Origin: Chelydra serpentina
Taxonomy: Eukaryota; Chordata; Testudines; Chelydridae
Direction: 5' to 3'
NCBI GenBank assembly: GCA_037349315.1
Contig: JBAIAC010000040.1
Span: 13,596,001-13,660,000 of the forward strand
DNA: 64,000 nucleotides
Shown: one piece after another, positions 1 to 13,100 of the stretch
Layout of the letters: each line of letters starts with the position of its first letter
Numbering within the stretch: the stretch's first letter is position 1
The notes under the pieces: generated by a model
Told to the model about the DNA's origin: nothing
Databases searched by the model: none
What the model saw: only the letters and a program-made list of their open reading frames with translations
Position numbers and translations under genes: made by a program

Positions 1-211
1 CAGACAGCACTTAAAGGGAAGTGCTCATCATCTCTGAAAATCAGGCCACTGATTTAAGTGCTTAAATATGCACTGAAGTACCTAACTCTTAATACCCAAG
101 TGTGATATGTTGGAACAAATAAACTGAACCTTATGATAGCCTCCCCGAATCCCATGCCTTAAGTACAAGACTAGCCTTCTTTCTCAAGAGTTTTTTTGTG
201 TGTGTGTTTAC

Positions 212-364
212 CTGAAATGTTTTCAACTGATTCATTAGGGCATTTCGGATTGTCTGGATCTGAGAAGAGATGACTGAAAGCACAGAAGCATCTATACGAT
301 TAAATTCATCAAAGCATCCCCATGCCCCACACTGGGCAAGACCGGAGAAAATTTTACCAACTGC
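212..364 (-). CDS. DNAH10: DNAH10 exon 34 (residues 2029-2079), AAA1 Walker B
   Basis: Reads [20 protein letters not shown] then [26 protein letters not shown] is the AAA1 Walker B with the catalytic glutamate. The donor CAG|GTAAAC at 211-210 shows the gene goes on past the window edge. Confidence 0.97.
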
Positions 365-1056
365 CTGAAAACAAAACAAAAACACCCCTAAAAACATTCA
401 GCATTAGCACATTTTGGCATATAGTACACCTGTAAAGGACTTTACAAAGCCTATGGATACTTGTCTGCCTTCCCACTCCAAGGTCTATTGCTAGGCTTAT
501 TCACTCTATGCTGATGGCCCACAATGAGCTTAGAATCTTATCATCTAGCCACTGATTCTCACTGTTACAAGGCAAAGCCAGAATCCTGAGTTCCAGCCAT
601 CTCAGGAACTTAAACAAGAAACAACATTTTTTTACTATATTTCATTTTCAACTACATGGGATTTGTTTGTAATTAGAAGAGGTCTTCTTCAAAAGCTAAG
701 GGCAAGTCATTTAGCCTGGTCTTTGTGCATAATGATGCTAATATCCTGTTACCAGAGAATGCAGCCTTCTAACTCTTACTTTGAAATCCATGCCTTCGCC
801 GCAGTTTGTTACAACACACAGCAAGCCCAGGGCCTTGGCCAGATCCTTGGTTGTCTCCGTTTTCCCTGTACCTGCTGGCCCTGCAGGTGCTCCTCCCAAA
901 AACATGGATAGAGCCTTTTGGAAACAAACCACAAAAACAAGGCTGAATGGGGCAGGGTAACACTGCAATTCAGCTCAAAGGCTTCCAACAAACATTGTCA
1001 AGAAAGTCATCATGTTTGCTCAATAAAAAAGAGTTATGCAGGTTCCTTACATGCCA

Positions 1057-1145
<89 letters not shown>

Positions 1146-4100
1146 CACATATATGATACAATATAGTTTAGCTATGTGGATATCATATAAACCATTACAC
1201 CTCAGCCCAGGTTTGGGTTGTTTAGCAAATATACTAATTAAAGGAGCAAGTCAGTCAGATACTGCGTTGCAGTCATGAATTTCATGATTTATTTCTGCTA
1301 CATCCCCGTTTGTGCTCTTCCTTCACCTCCCAGAGCTGCCAGAGTGCCTCTCTCCAAGCATTTCCAGTTCTGGCTCCTGCCAGTCAGCCTTTACATTGCA
1401 TGCACCTCAACAGCCTCTCCAGCAAAGATTGATACATAAGCATGGAAAGTCAGCAGAGGATTAGGCAGAACAGAAGATGGGCACCAGAAATCAGAACTGA
1501 AAATACTGGCTGAGGTAGGAGTTTTGGCAGCCAGCAGCAGAGAAACTGGAGATCTCACGAAGTGGCTCAACCATCACTGTAATAATGCCGTAAAATGATC
1601 ACCTTTCAGGCATGATTTTAACAAAAATAATAATCATCATAACTGTGCACGTTGGCAATTCCTTTCAACCAAGGATCTAAAAGGTGGGCATCATCTTCAC
1701 TTTACATAAGAGGAAACCAAGGCACAACGAGCTTAAGTGATATTCCTAGTGCCACAGAGCAAGTCAGTGGCAGACCTGGAACTAGAAACCTAGATCTCTT
1801 GACTCAGTAGCGCTCAGCACAAAACTTGAATTATCCTAAAAAATCACTTTTTATTAATGATCATTATTTATTATTTGTATTGCAGTAGTGACTAGGAGCC
1901 CTAACGATAGACCAGGACACCATTGTGCTAGATGCTGTACAATCACAGAAATAAAGAGACAGTCCCTGCCCCAGAGAGTTTACAATTTACAAACCTGTTT
2001 ACACCATTCTCAGTGACAGAAGCATTAGGTATCCACTACAAAGCCTCTAATGTAGTTCCAGGATTATATTCATGTGGAAATTTAAGAATCTGTTCTAACT
2101 AAGCTGTTAACAAGATGATTCAAGTACCATTGAAACAATCAGCCTTGAAACTGATCTAGCCTTTTACATAGTCTTTACAAATTTCAAATCACATGGGGTT
2201 TTAACTGAGTATAAATATACTATTATATAATGTGATCACTTGCAGAAACAGAAAGAGGCAATAAAATAATCATGTTGTGAACGCCAAGAAATATATTTCA
2301 GCAGAATATCATATGAAAAAAGCCCTTTAACATATACCTGTGTGAGCGTTAGATAGATACGATCCGTAAGGGGAGTGATGACTAGTCTTCCATTCAAGCC
2401 CATATATTCATAACCATAGGAAAAGGTGCCAGTGCACTGACGCACATTCAGGTCATCTGGCTCTCGATCCCAATAAAAACGCAGCTGGCTTTCCCATTCA
2501 AACTCTCGAGCTTCCATGATGCTATAAAGGAGAAAGCAAAAGATTGTGAGTACAGAATACAATCTCTCTGGAATTATCTCAGCGGGTCAGTGGATTACCT
2601 GTCTCTTACAAACGTATCAACAATATCTCTGGCATGGACATCAATGATGAGAACAGTATTGTATTTTTTTCTGTCATTTCTATTTAATGGCTTTGTGATT
2701 CGGGTAACCAGGGCATCAATCTGCTCATGCATTCTCTTGGCATAAAGTTTCATTGCCTGTTTTTCTCCTTTCTTCACTTTGTGAAAGACGTCTTCCACCT
2801 CCCAGGTCCACCAGATCTGATTAGCAGCCAGCACCATCATGCCCTGATACATCAACATCCAGTCAACTCTATGGAAAATATGGATAATATATTTGAAAGA
2901 ACAGTTCTACCCTGAATTTTTGGAACAACTTGTGATATCAGTCTCCCTTTCTAGAGACAAGAGAGCACTCTGTAAAGGTGTCAAATACTATTTTTAGAAA
3001 AGCTAGGAAATTCCTAGCTTTTAGAAAAGCTAGGAAACAACAAAACTAACTTGTAGTTAAAGGTTACTAAGTGCAATTCATAACAAGACAAGAAATACCA
3101 TTACAAACATTACCAACACTAAAAACCATTAAAAACTAAGGAAATCACAGGCTCTGGTTATGCACACAGTGCTGATAACCTTAAATCCCAGTTACGCACA
3201 CAGATGTTTAAATAGAAAAAATTTCATGGCCCAGCACCCAAGCAACCTTAGCTCTCTCTTTGCAATAAGTCTAAATGAAACGTATCCATTCAGCACATAG
3301 CTTCCCTCTGAACTGTCCATGGCAATTTAACACTGTTTTCCCATCTGTACAAAGGTTGTATGACATGCAGCCTCAGAGATCATATCAGAAATACTTTAAA
3401 AATTCAAGAGTACATTAACATAATCCATTTTATCTATTGATTTACCTATCTATTTTATTGAAGCACGTATTGATCTATGTATATCTATAGTGCCTATCAC
3501 TGAAGTGCATAAGAACATCCAAATACTCATCCAGTCTTTTTCTCCTGAGCAAAATAATTCCACTTACAAGTGGACAAGTGTCAAAGGACACAAAGCTAGT
3601 GGGTGAACAGATCCTAATACCTAAGCAAGTTCATAAAATTATTCTTTATACTGAAAAGCAACTGTTAGTGTCAGAACACTTGACCTACAGAATAATCCCC
3701 GAATTCATAATCCAGGTTGTAAATCACATTTCCAGTTATTCATTTGGAATTTATAGAATTAGATTTTGTTCTTCAAATGTAACATTTTAAAAGCATTTTT
3801 AAAGATAAACAGAACTACAGGGGCAGAGTTAAAGTTGTTTAGATGCTGGGCATTGAGAATTTTTTTCTGTTTAACTGTCTGTACATGTGAACTGGGTGAC
3901 AATCAATTTTTAATGAACCCTTAACATACAGAGTAAGAGAAGGGAACTATATTTAAATAAAAAAGGACGTTTCTACAACACTTTCTGTATGGTTTATATA
4001 GACTTCAAACTATTAATGGTTTATTATGCTTCAACTGTTATCCTTATCACTTTGATTACTTCACCTGCTTCTATCTTCACAGTATCGAAAAATGGCCTCT

Positions 4101-7100
4101 TTAGTAATGAGTCTGTTTGTTCTTCTCATTTCAACCAGAACAGCTGTCATCCAGTTCTCGACTCGGCCTTCTGCTGCAATGGCCCGCCGAAACTCCATCA
4201 CTTCTCCTTCGGCTGAAATCATGGCTGTTGCAATTTTTTCACCACTATCACCCTCCTGAAATCTCAGGGATGATACGTTATCATACATCTGAAACATGCC
4301 AACAGAGGAACACTTTGTACGATTTGTACTAGGTACCTCACTTAACCCCCATTAGAGTTCAGGATCAGGCTCTGAGCAATCAAATATAGCAGACAAATTA
4401 TTTTTAAATACTGACAGCCAGATTTTGCACTGACTTGTATCCCATGAACCCAATTGCAGAGAGTGTAAATGAGCACAGAATTTGGCCCCATTAAGATTTT
4501 TACAGAAAATACAAATTTATCAAGAGTTATAGAGATGGTTATTCCATAGTAGTTCACTATGGGGTATCTTGAATCTTCCTCTGAAGCCACTGGTACCAGC
4601 CATTGGCACTGACAGGATATTGTAATGCATGGATCACTAGTCTGGCCCAGTCTGGCAATTCCTTTATTTCCTATGTTGCTATTACAGCACATTTAGTTTG
4701 AAAGAAACACTAGCAGGCTCTTAATAATAGGTATAGTATAGAATCTTCCACCTAAAAATCATAGTGTACATGGGGCATTCTCATAAGCAGGATGCTGTAC
4801 CTTTATCATGTGTTCCTGAACGCAGAGTGGGTCACTACTACCAAGGATGCTGAGCAACTCATCATCAGATATAAAGAAAAAGCGGGGGAAAGCATTCCGC
4901 TTTGAATCCAGATAATCGTTCAAGCTTTTCTGACATTTCTCTAGACCATCACTTATCTGCTGGAGGTCTGAGAGTCGATTTGGGGCTTCACAGCATTTTT
5001 TTATCACTGGGTCTTTTACAGTGTCACCCATTATCTATGGACATAGAAAAAAACGTTTAGAAACTACTAAGGAGTAATGCTGAAGAGCAAATTGAGTTAG
5101 ATTTCTCTTGTGACAATACTGAAACAATATAGAATATCATTATATATAGTCACACTTTTTATTATTATTGACTATTTCTACAGTACTAAGGTATGCACGA
5201 TGCCTTAGACAGATAAGTCGTGAAGCGCTTGCAGAACCTTTATTACTGGCAATGATACAAGAAATGGAAAGGATCCAGCTTGACTATCAGATCCCAGTTT
5301 AAATGTGTAGGGCTGGCAATTAGGAAAGAAAATATTTTTACTTGTAAACTGATTTCTGTGCCAAGTAAGCTCACTGTCACTTTGACATTTTTACAATCAG
5401 TTTGAATAGCTGGGAGTATCGCTAGAGAGAAGTACTTGCTTAGTCATCACCAGAAGAAAAATGTTAGGGCACTGACATCTAAAAATGGAGGACTGCAGTT
5501 AAATATGGAGCTAAAAGCAAAACATATCACGTAATTCTCTCAATCACAAGCCATTACAAAACAGGTCAGTTACTTGCCCTTTTAAATATCCTGTCTATGT
5601 TGTCAAATTTTTTTGCTTCCTCTGGAAGCTGTGATCTTATATCCCCACCAATAAAGATGCTCTCCAGGTACATCCATTTCCTCTGAACCACCATCCAGAC
5701 CTAGAAGAAGAGTCAAGTGTTACGATCAAAGAAACAAGTTCTATGGAAAATCTTGATCATGAACAACAAAAGCTAGAGACAAATTAATCATTCAGTTTCT
5801 TCCCTACCTCAATAACTTCACCAATCAAAGACAGAGTTTTTTCCCAGTGGTGAACTGTTGATAGAAAAGGACCTACAAATCGACTGCCTGAGATACTCTG
5901 AAGATTGACGGCATTGTCATCAAGAATCTGAATAATATCATCGACAGATCCCAAAACAAAGCCTCGCTCTTGAGTGCCTTTGAAATACCTTTGTACAGTG
6001 AACTTCATGTTCTCCCAAGTTTCCACTATCTCCTTAACACCCTGCATGTGAACATAAAAAGAAGGCTGTTTCAGTCCTATAAAACTAGAGGACAGTCATT
6101 CTAACATCAAAATGAAAATCGTTCATTTAGGAAGGCTTTTACACAGATTTTTCTAGCTCTAAAGGGCAGGTCTACTCTGAACAGGGACAATGTATCCATC
6201 AGATCTGTTCTTAGTGTGCGTTATGAGTTTTATCTTCTAATCTCAATGAGAGAAATAAGTTCTTTCTGCTTTTTATCACTACAGAGCCAACACAGCTCAG
6301 AGAAAGATGGATTTGGTTCCATCTAGTGCATCATTAACAGAGCTATCTTCTCAGTTACCTCCAGTGCAGCTCCAGTGAAAATAATTAATATATACTAGTA
6401 TCATTGAAGGATTAATCTGAGCTGCAGAACCTTTATTACTGGCATTGATGCAGAAAACGGAAAACATCCTGCTTGACTATCAGATCCCAGGTCAAATGTG
6501 CAGGGCTGGCAGTTAGGAAAGAAAATATTTTTAATTGTAAACTGATTTTTTTGTCAAGTAAACTTTCTGATCGACAATAAACGTGGAAAACTACCTTGAC
6601 ACTTTTACAATCACTTTTCAAAGTAGACTCTCATTTTAAAATCCATCTAATCCAAACAAGGATCACACAAATGGCTAACATAACTTTTTTGGCAACTAAA
6701 GGTTAAACTATGTATTGCTATTCTAAATACCATTTGATAACTAAAACTGAAAGATCAAAAACCTCTGTTGTCCTAAGTGTCTTCAAAATAAGCTAGGTAT
6801 TATTTAAAAACTTTACCTTCTCAATGCTAAGCTCTTTAACAGCAGATCCCACTATCTCATTGATAACATCTGAGTATTTGTGCAGCTCCATAGCAAACAT
6901 ATTCTCCAAGGTGAAAGTTGCTGTTGTCATTTCAAAACTAGTGCCAGTTCTCTCCATAAGATCTTTCCAATGCCTGGAAGAGTTTCAATAAATCAACATG
7001 TTATAAACAAGACCAGATATTATCAATAGTGATCAATTTAAAATGCAGGGAATAATACTATCAAATGAAGAAAATTGGAGGGAACATTCGTTTCCTAGAC

Positions 7101-10100
7101 ACTCCATCTTCTCACCCCAGCCAAACACCAGGTTGGGGGTTAGCTTAGCAACTCATTCTTTATTTCCCACCACTCGGTGGGGGTGTGGTTTTGGCAGTTC
7201 CATGTGACGCAGATAAGAGAGATGAACTGGTAGCTTTGAGCTGTCAAGCTGTTGTATCAGAGAAAGGGTGGTTTGAATGTCAGGGGAGCTGGTGATAGGA
7301 AGGAGGAGCATTGATTTGATCACGTCTCAGCTACCTCTGCTTGAGATCAAACATAAGGAGCAAAACATCAATCAGCAGCCAGCTTTGAACTAAGCACAAC
7401 CAGTGGTTGTCAGATTCCAGCAGTGCGTCTAGCATTCCAGACTAGAACTACGAGCATTAGACGCTATATCAGTAGCTATAATATCTATAACATATAGTAG
7501 TACATGTTCATTTGAGTGCACAGAATAGATAATTATGTGGAACTATCACATTTGTATGATCAAGTGCCTAGCTGCCAGTGCAAGTGAGATAACCACATGG
7601 CCACATTTTGCATGCATGAATTTAGTGGCTGGTCTGAGATACTGATCATGTGTGTCTATGATTTTGGTTTTCTTCATTTTGTCAAGCACTGTGACACAGT
7701 AAATGTGAAAATGACTGTCAATGAATGTATAATAATGGTCCTGTGCTCGACACAGTCTAGAATTATATTTAGAATTATATTTCATATTTAGAATGAGACT
7801 TCATATTTTACATAAAATACACACAATATTTACATATACTGCATCATCTTGTACAATCTTAGTAATTGGATATCAAGTATTATGGTCAATAATATGCAAA
7901 ATGTTTGCATGATTTCAACATTTGAAATTAACAGTTCTAACAAACAAAAATAAATGTTGTTGCACATATAGAAAATTTCTTAACCAAACTGGATCAAACC
8001 TGTCTCTCAATGCTTCATTTTTCAAATCAAGCAGCAAAGGAATGGACTCCTTGAATGCCTTCATCTTTGCTTCCAGGTGATAAGCCGCCGGCACGCTGCG
8101 CACTTGCTTGGGCAGCTTTCGGAGGCTTTTAAGAAAACCTTCAATTCCTTCTTGGAGAAACTGCACATTGAGATTTACCCAGAGGGTCTGCGACCATTCC
8201 TCTTTAGCAGCCTGGAAACAAGGTAGATGCAAACATTCATAACATTTCCTTTTAAATTACGATGAAAGGAATGTGGCAAAAATATTTATTATTTCTACTG
8301 CAATAGCATTCAGAGGCCCAGTCAGCATTGGGGCCCAAATGTGAAAGATGCTGTACAAATAGCATAAAAGGCAGTCCCCTGCCTCAACGAGCATATAGTC
8401 TGATTTAAGACAAGACACAACAGGAGAAGCAGTAATAAGAACCCACTTTACAGAGTCACACAGACTGGCTTTTAATGTTAGGCCATTTTAATTATTCCAA
8501 AATCCCTTTAAAAAAAAACCTGATCAAAGACCAGCTAAGGTTACTTAGGGCCAGCCTGAGATCCTTCTACTCACAATGAGCACTGCACCTAACCATAGGA
8601 GCAGTCCCACTGAAGTCAATGAGACTATTTGGGGGTAAGATGCTAACCAGCATGAATAAAGGTATCAGAATCTGGCCCTAACAACAACATTATACTTCCT
8701 GGACCAGTGAGTATAACTAAAGCACTGTTCAGGTGATCTACATTCTGGTAGTCAGAAGGATAAAACAATCACAACTTATTTCAGTCAAATGGATAGGAAC
8801 AGACTTGACTGCAATAAAAGGGAAGTTCTATATTATACATATTTTTATAGAACACTTACTCTTAGCAACTTATAAATTTCATAGATCTGCTTTAGAGCCC
8901 TCATATCCTTCTGAACTTTTAATAAGTCCGGGTACATTGTGATTGGAAGGTCAAAAAGTTTCTCAGCATTAGCCAACTCCTGACGATTTTTTTCATGTTT
9001 TTCCAATTCCTTATCAAAAATGTCTAAGAGCTCCAATCCTGTAAAGAGAAGGAAAGTCCACTAGACAAACATTTTTCATGGGTTATGATGGATAAATAAT
9101 GAACCATTTTTGTATACATAAACACAAATTATATTTCTTCAAATGTCATACTGTTAATTGTTCAGCTTGTATTTTAAGAGGGAAAAACATTTTGAAAGTA
9201 CATAGGTTTCTGTTTTCAAGTGTATTAGTCTTCAGACTACTTTAGGATGTAACTACAGAGACATAAGTCTTCTTACCTTTGTCAAGATTCTCCCCAACAG
9301 CACCAGGCCCCTCAGTAGTAAATCTATGGAAAAAATCTGCTATCTGGCTACTGTAGTCTCCAATCTGCTCCCTTGTAATCTAAAGGGAATATTGTTTGAA
9401 TTAAGGTTTTTTCCTTCCTTTTCTAAATGCATTTTAAACATGTAAACATTTTAAATGGCTGCATTAACAGGTGTGTTGTGAGCAAGACACGAGAAGTCAT
9501 TCTTCCGCTCTACTCTGCGCTGGTTAGGCCTCAACTGGAGTATTGTGTTCAGTTCTGCATTTCAAGAAAGATGTGGAGAAATTGGAGAGGGTCCAGAGAA
9601 GAGCAACAAGAATGATTAAGGGTCTAGAGAACATGACCTATGAAGGAAGGCTGAAGGAATTGGGTTTGTTTAGTTTGGAAAAGAGAAAACTGAGAGGGGA
9701 CATGATAGCGGTCTTCAGGTATCTAAAAGGGTGTCATAAGGAGGAGGGAGAAAACTTGTTCATCTTAGCATCTGAGGATAGAACAAGAAGCAATGGTCTT
9801 AAACTGCAGCAAGGGAGGTTTAGGTTGGACATTAGGAAAAAGTTCCTAACTGTCAGGGTGGTTAAACACTGGAATAAACTGCCCAGGGAGGTTGTGGAAT
9901 CTCCATCTCTGGAGATATTTAAGAGTAGGTTAGATAAATGTCTCTCAGGGATGGTCTAGACAGTACTTGGTCCTGCCATGAGGGCAGGGGGCTGGACTCG
10001 ATGACCTCTCGAGGTCCTTTCCAGCCCTTGAATCTATGAATCTATGAATCTACGTAATGTAAAAATATTACCTCCGTGAATGTCTTTTTGATGCTTCCAA

Positions 10101-13100
10101 GGCTGTGATCAACTTCTGATGCATCAAATAAGAGGATCTCCCACATTTGCTTAATCTTGTCGACCAACTCTCTCTCTTCTTCAGTTGTCTAAAGAGAACA
10201 CACATATGAATACAAAGTATGTGAGCTAAATCCTGCAACTCATACTCACATGAAGAATCCTGACAGAGGATGAAACTGACCCATGGTGCAAAGGCAGCAC
10301 AAGACCTTCCACATCATGAAAGCCTTCCATCAGTACAATGAGTACCCTTGAATAAGGTAGCAAATGCACACCAGGGAAAGGATCTTCTCACAAAACAACA
10401 CAGGCTAGGGTAGATGGGCCACGAGGTAAGTGCGCCAGGACAGGGGTCATGAGATGGACATTTTCGCAGATCTTGTGGTTTCAACACCCACACAACTAGC
10501 ACAGAGAGCTGCAGTTCCTATTCCAGCTCACAGGGCAGGAAAAGCAGATATGGGGGAAAAGTACACAGCAGCCCTGCTCACAGATCCTGAGTTAGAGCAG
10601 TGGATTTTACCTCCCAAACCTCACTGCACTCAGGGCCTGATTCAAAGCATATTGAAGTCATGTTTTTCCAACTCTTTATCAAAAATATCTAAGAGCTTCA
10701 ATCCTGTAAAGAAAAGGAAAGTCTTCTAGACAAACACTTTTTGTGGATTATGATGGATAAATTATGCAACATGTATGTATACCTCTACACAAATTCCATT
10801 GATTTCAATGAGCTTTGAATCAGGCCTCCATTCTGCATAAAGTCCAATCACTAGGCTCTTTGTGAGTGGAGTGGATTTCCCCAGTGAATGGTACCACTGA
10901 CTTCCCTGGGAATACCCCACAAGTAGGAATTACTCACAGAAAAGTAAGGGTTACATGATCAGACCTTCAGTTATGAAATATACAAAAACATTATTTAAAT
11001 AACCTGAAACTGAGCTAAACAAATGTACAGCAATCTAGTAAATTTCAATCTTGGAGTAACAATGTGAAAATATTACTTTTTGATTCTGTTAATTCAAAAC
11101 AGTTTAATTAAACTTCATTCGTTTACACAAAAAGTGTTTGTATTTGAAGCACAAGTGTAAAATATCTATGGGATTAGACATAAATTCACTTACAGGAATG
11201 TTATATACCGCAAGGGTACGGTATCTCTCCTGAATGTCTAAATATTTCAATTCCACCTGTAAAGTCATATCTTTGATCTCTGCAATTGTGCCAAGAACAA
11301 ATTTGAGATCTTCCAAAGAATCAGGAGTTTTCCTAAGGTTCTGTGATAATCTCTATAAAAGAAAATTACTTTTGAGAAACAGCAGTAAGAGAATAATTAG
11401 GCAAAAACATAGACAACTAAGTACAATGATATTAAGGCAGGCCATGTAAAACAATTAAATAAACTGCATGTAATTTTGTAGTTAGCAATTAGTTAATTGA
11501 TGATAAAGATGAACCCAACAATGTCTGATTGAGATTTCTTTTTTCCTCATAAAATAGGAGGCTTGGGTCATGCAACTGAGCAGCACCACTCAGAGCTGGT
11601 TAGAAAGACTGATTATCACTGAGCAGAGAAAACATCTACCTCAATTTCTTCCTGAAGACTGAAGAGTTCCTCTTTTGCCGATTCATTGAGAAGTTTTCCA
11701 AGAGAAGTCACCCAACCTTTTGCATTTTCCTGTACTGTGTAGGCTAAAGGGCCCAGGTTAAGCCTAATGCACTGTTCATCTTTAATCAAGGGCTGTTGAG
11801 TCACTTCTTGAGCTATTTTAATATAGAACTGCAACTTTTCATCAAAGGTGACACAAGCTGGTTTCTTTGCAGCGAACTTCTCCATAACAATGGCTTTATC
11901 TAATTTCCACAGAGGGCGATATCTCTTCCATCGATTCAAGTACTTGGTGAGAGAACTCAGGAGCTTGTGTATGTTTTGAGTGATGAGAACAGCCTGTTCG
12001 ATTACTAGTGGGTTCTGAGAGATGTCATTAAAAAAACTCAAGATGATGAGTTCGTCTTCTTCAGCATGCTGAGGGGGGCAGTCGATACAGGTGCCGTGCA
12101 TCCACCGTACAAAATTCTAGAGTTTTAGTATTAAAAAAATTATGTATTAATGGGGGTGGGTGAAATTAGTGACAGTTGTTAGCCCTTAAGTAGGAGATTG
12201 CTGTACTAAAGTACTCAAGGCTTAATTCTGATCTGAAGTATGCAGGCCTGTTGGACTTTTAAAGTTAGCTGTTGGGCATTTGACAAAACAGGAGGCCTAT
12301 GTATCTGAGATCAGAACTGAGTACAGAATACCCTACAGTGCCAAATGCATTCTTCCAGGTATTGTTATTTGGTCTGTTTTTCAAATCTGTCTCCTGAGAA
12401 TGTCATAAGCTAGGCCAGAGGGACAGGTACAAGTCAGTCAGGCTCAGCAAGAAGGTAGAGCATGAGCAGTGAGTTTTGGAGCGGGAAGGTGGAAGGCAGG
12501 ACTGACCTGTATTTATATTTTTAGTGAGGGTATTATCTGTTCATCAGTGCAGGGCTCCTAAAACATTGTGTTTCTTTTCTGAAAAGAAGCAGTGAGCATC
12601 CTACGATTGTGAACAGACCCCTGGCCGGATGCCATATCTCCTTGGGCTAGTATAGGAGTTATGCACCTTCCTGAGTGCTAGGTAAATAGCCTGCCCTGCT
12701 GCTTGTGAGGAGGTTGGTGGGTATAGGAAAGGTTACCTATACCTCTTTTTCTCCTAACACACATATGTACTGGAGGATAGGATCCAGTCTTAATTGTATT
12801 TGGATGCTATTTTTCTGCTAGTGCTTATATATGTATAGGGCCAAATCCTAAAGTTCTTACCCAAGCAAAACTCCTGATGAAGTCAATGGGAGTTTTGCCT
12901 GAATAAAAACTGTATGAAGATCTGAGTTTGATCCTTTGTCATTAGCACAGTTTGTAAAATAAAACAATATACTGATTTTTTGTATTCCAACCAATATAAT
13001 CAAAATCTTCCCCTTGACATATGTTCCCATCCAAACATAAAGCAAGAATAACTCAATCTTTATCAACAATCACCTTAGTGACTTCAACACAGTCTCTGAT

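Noticed and set aside
918..1278. Cys-Val and Thr-His repeat proteins
   Set aside because: They are only translations of the GT/TA microsatellite.
9543..9959. + strand 138-residue ORF as a host gene
   Set aside because: It is the CR1 reverse-transcriptase C-terminus, with the CR1 3' tail right after it.
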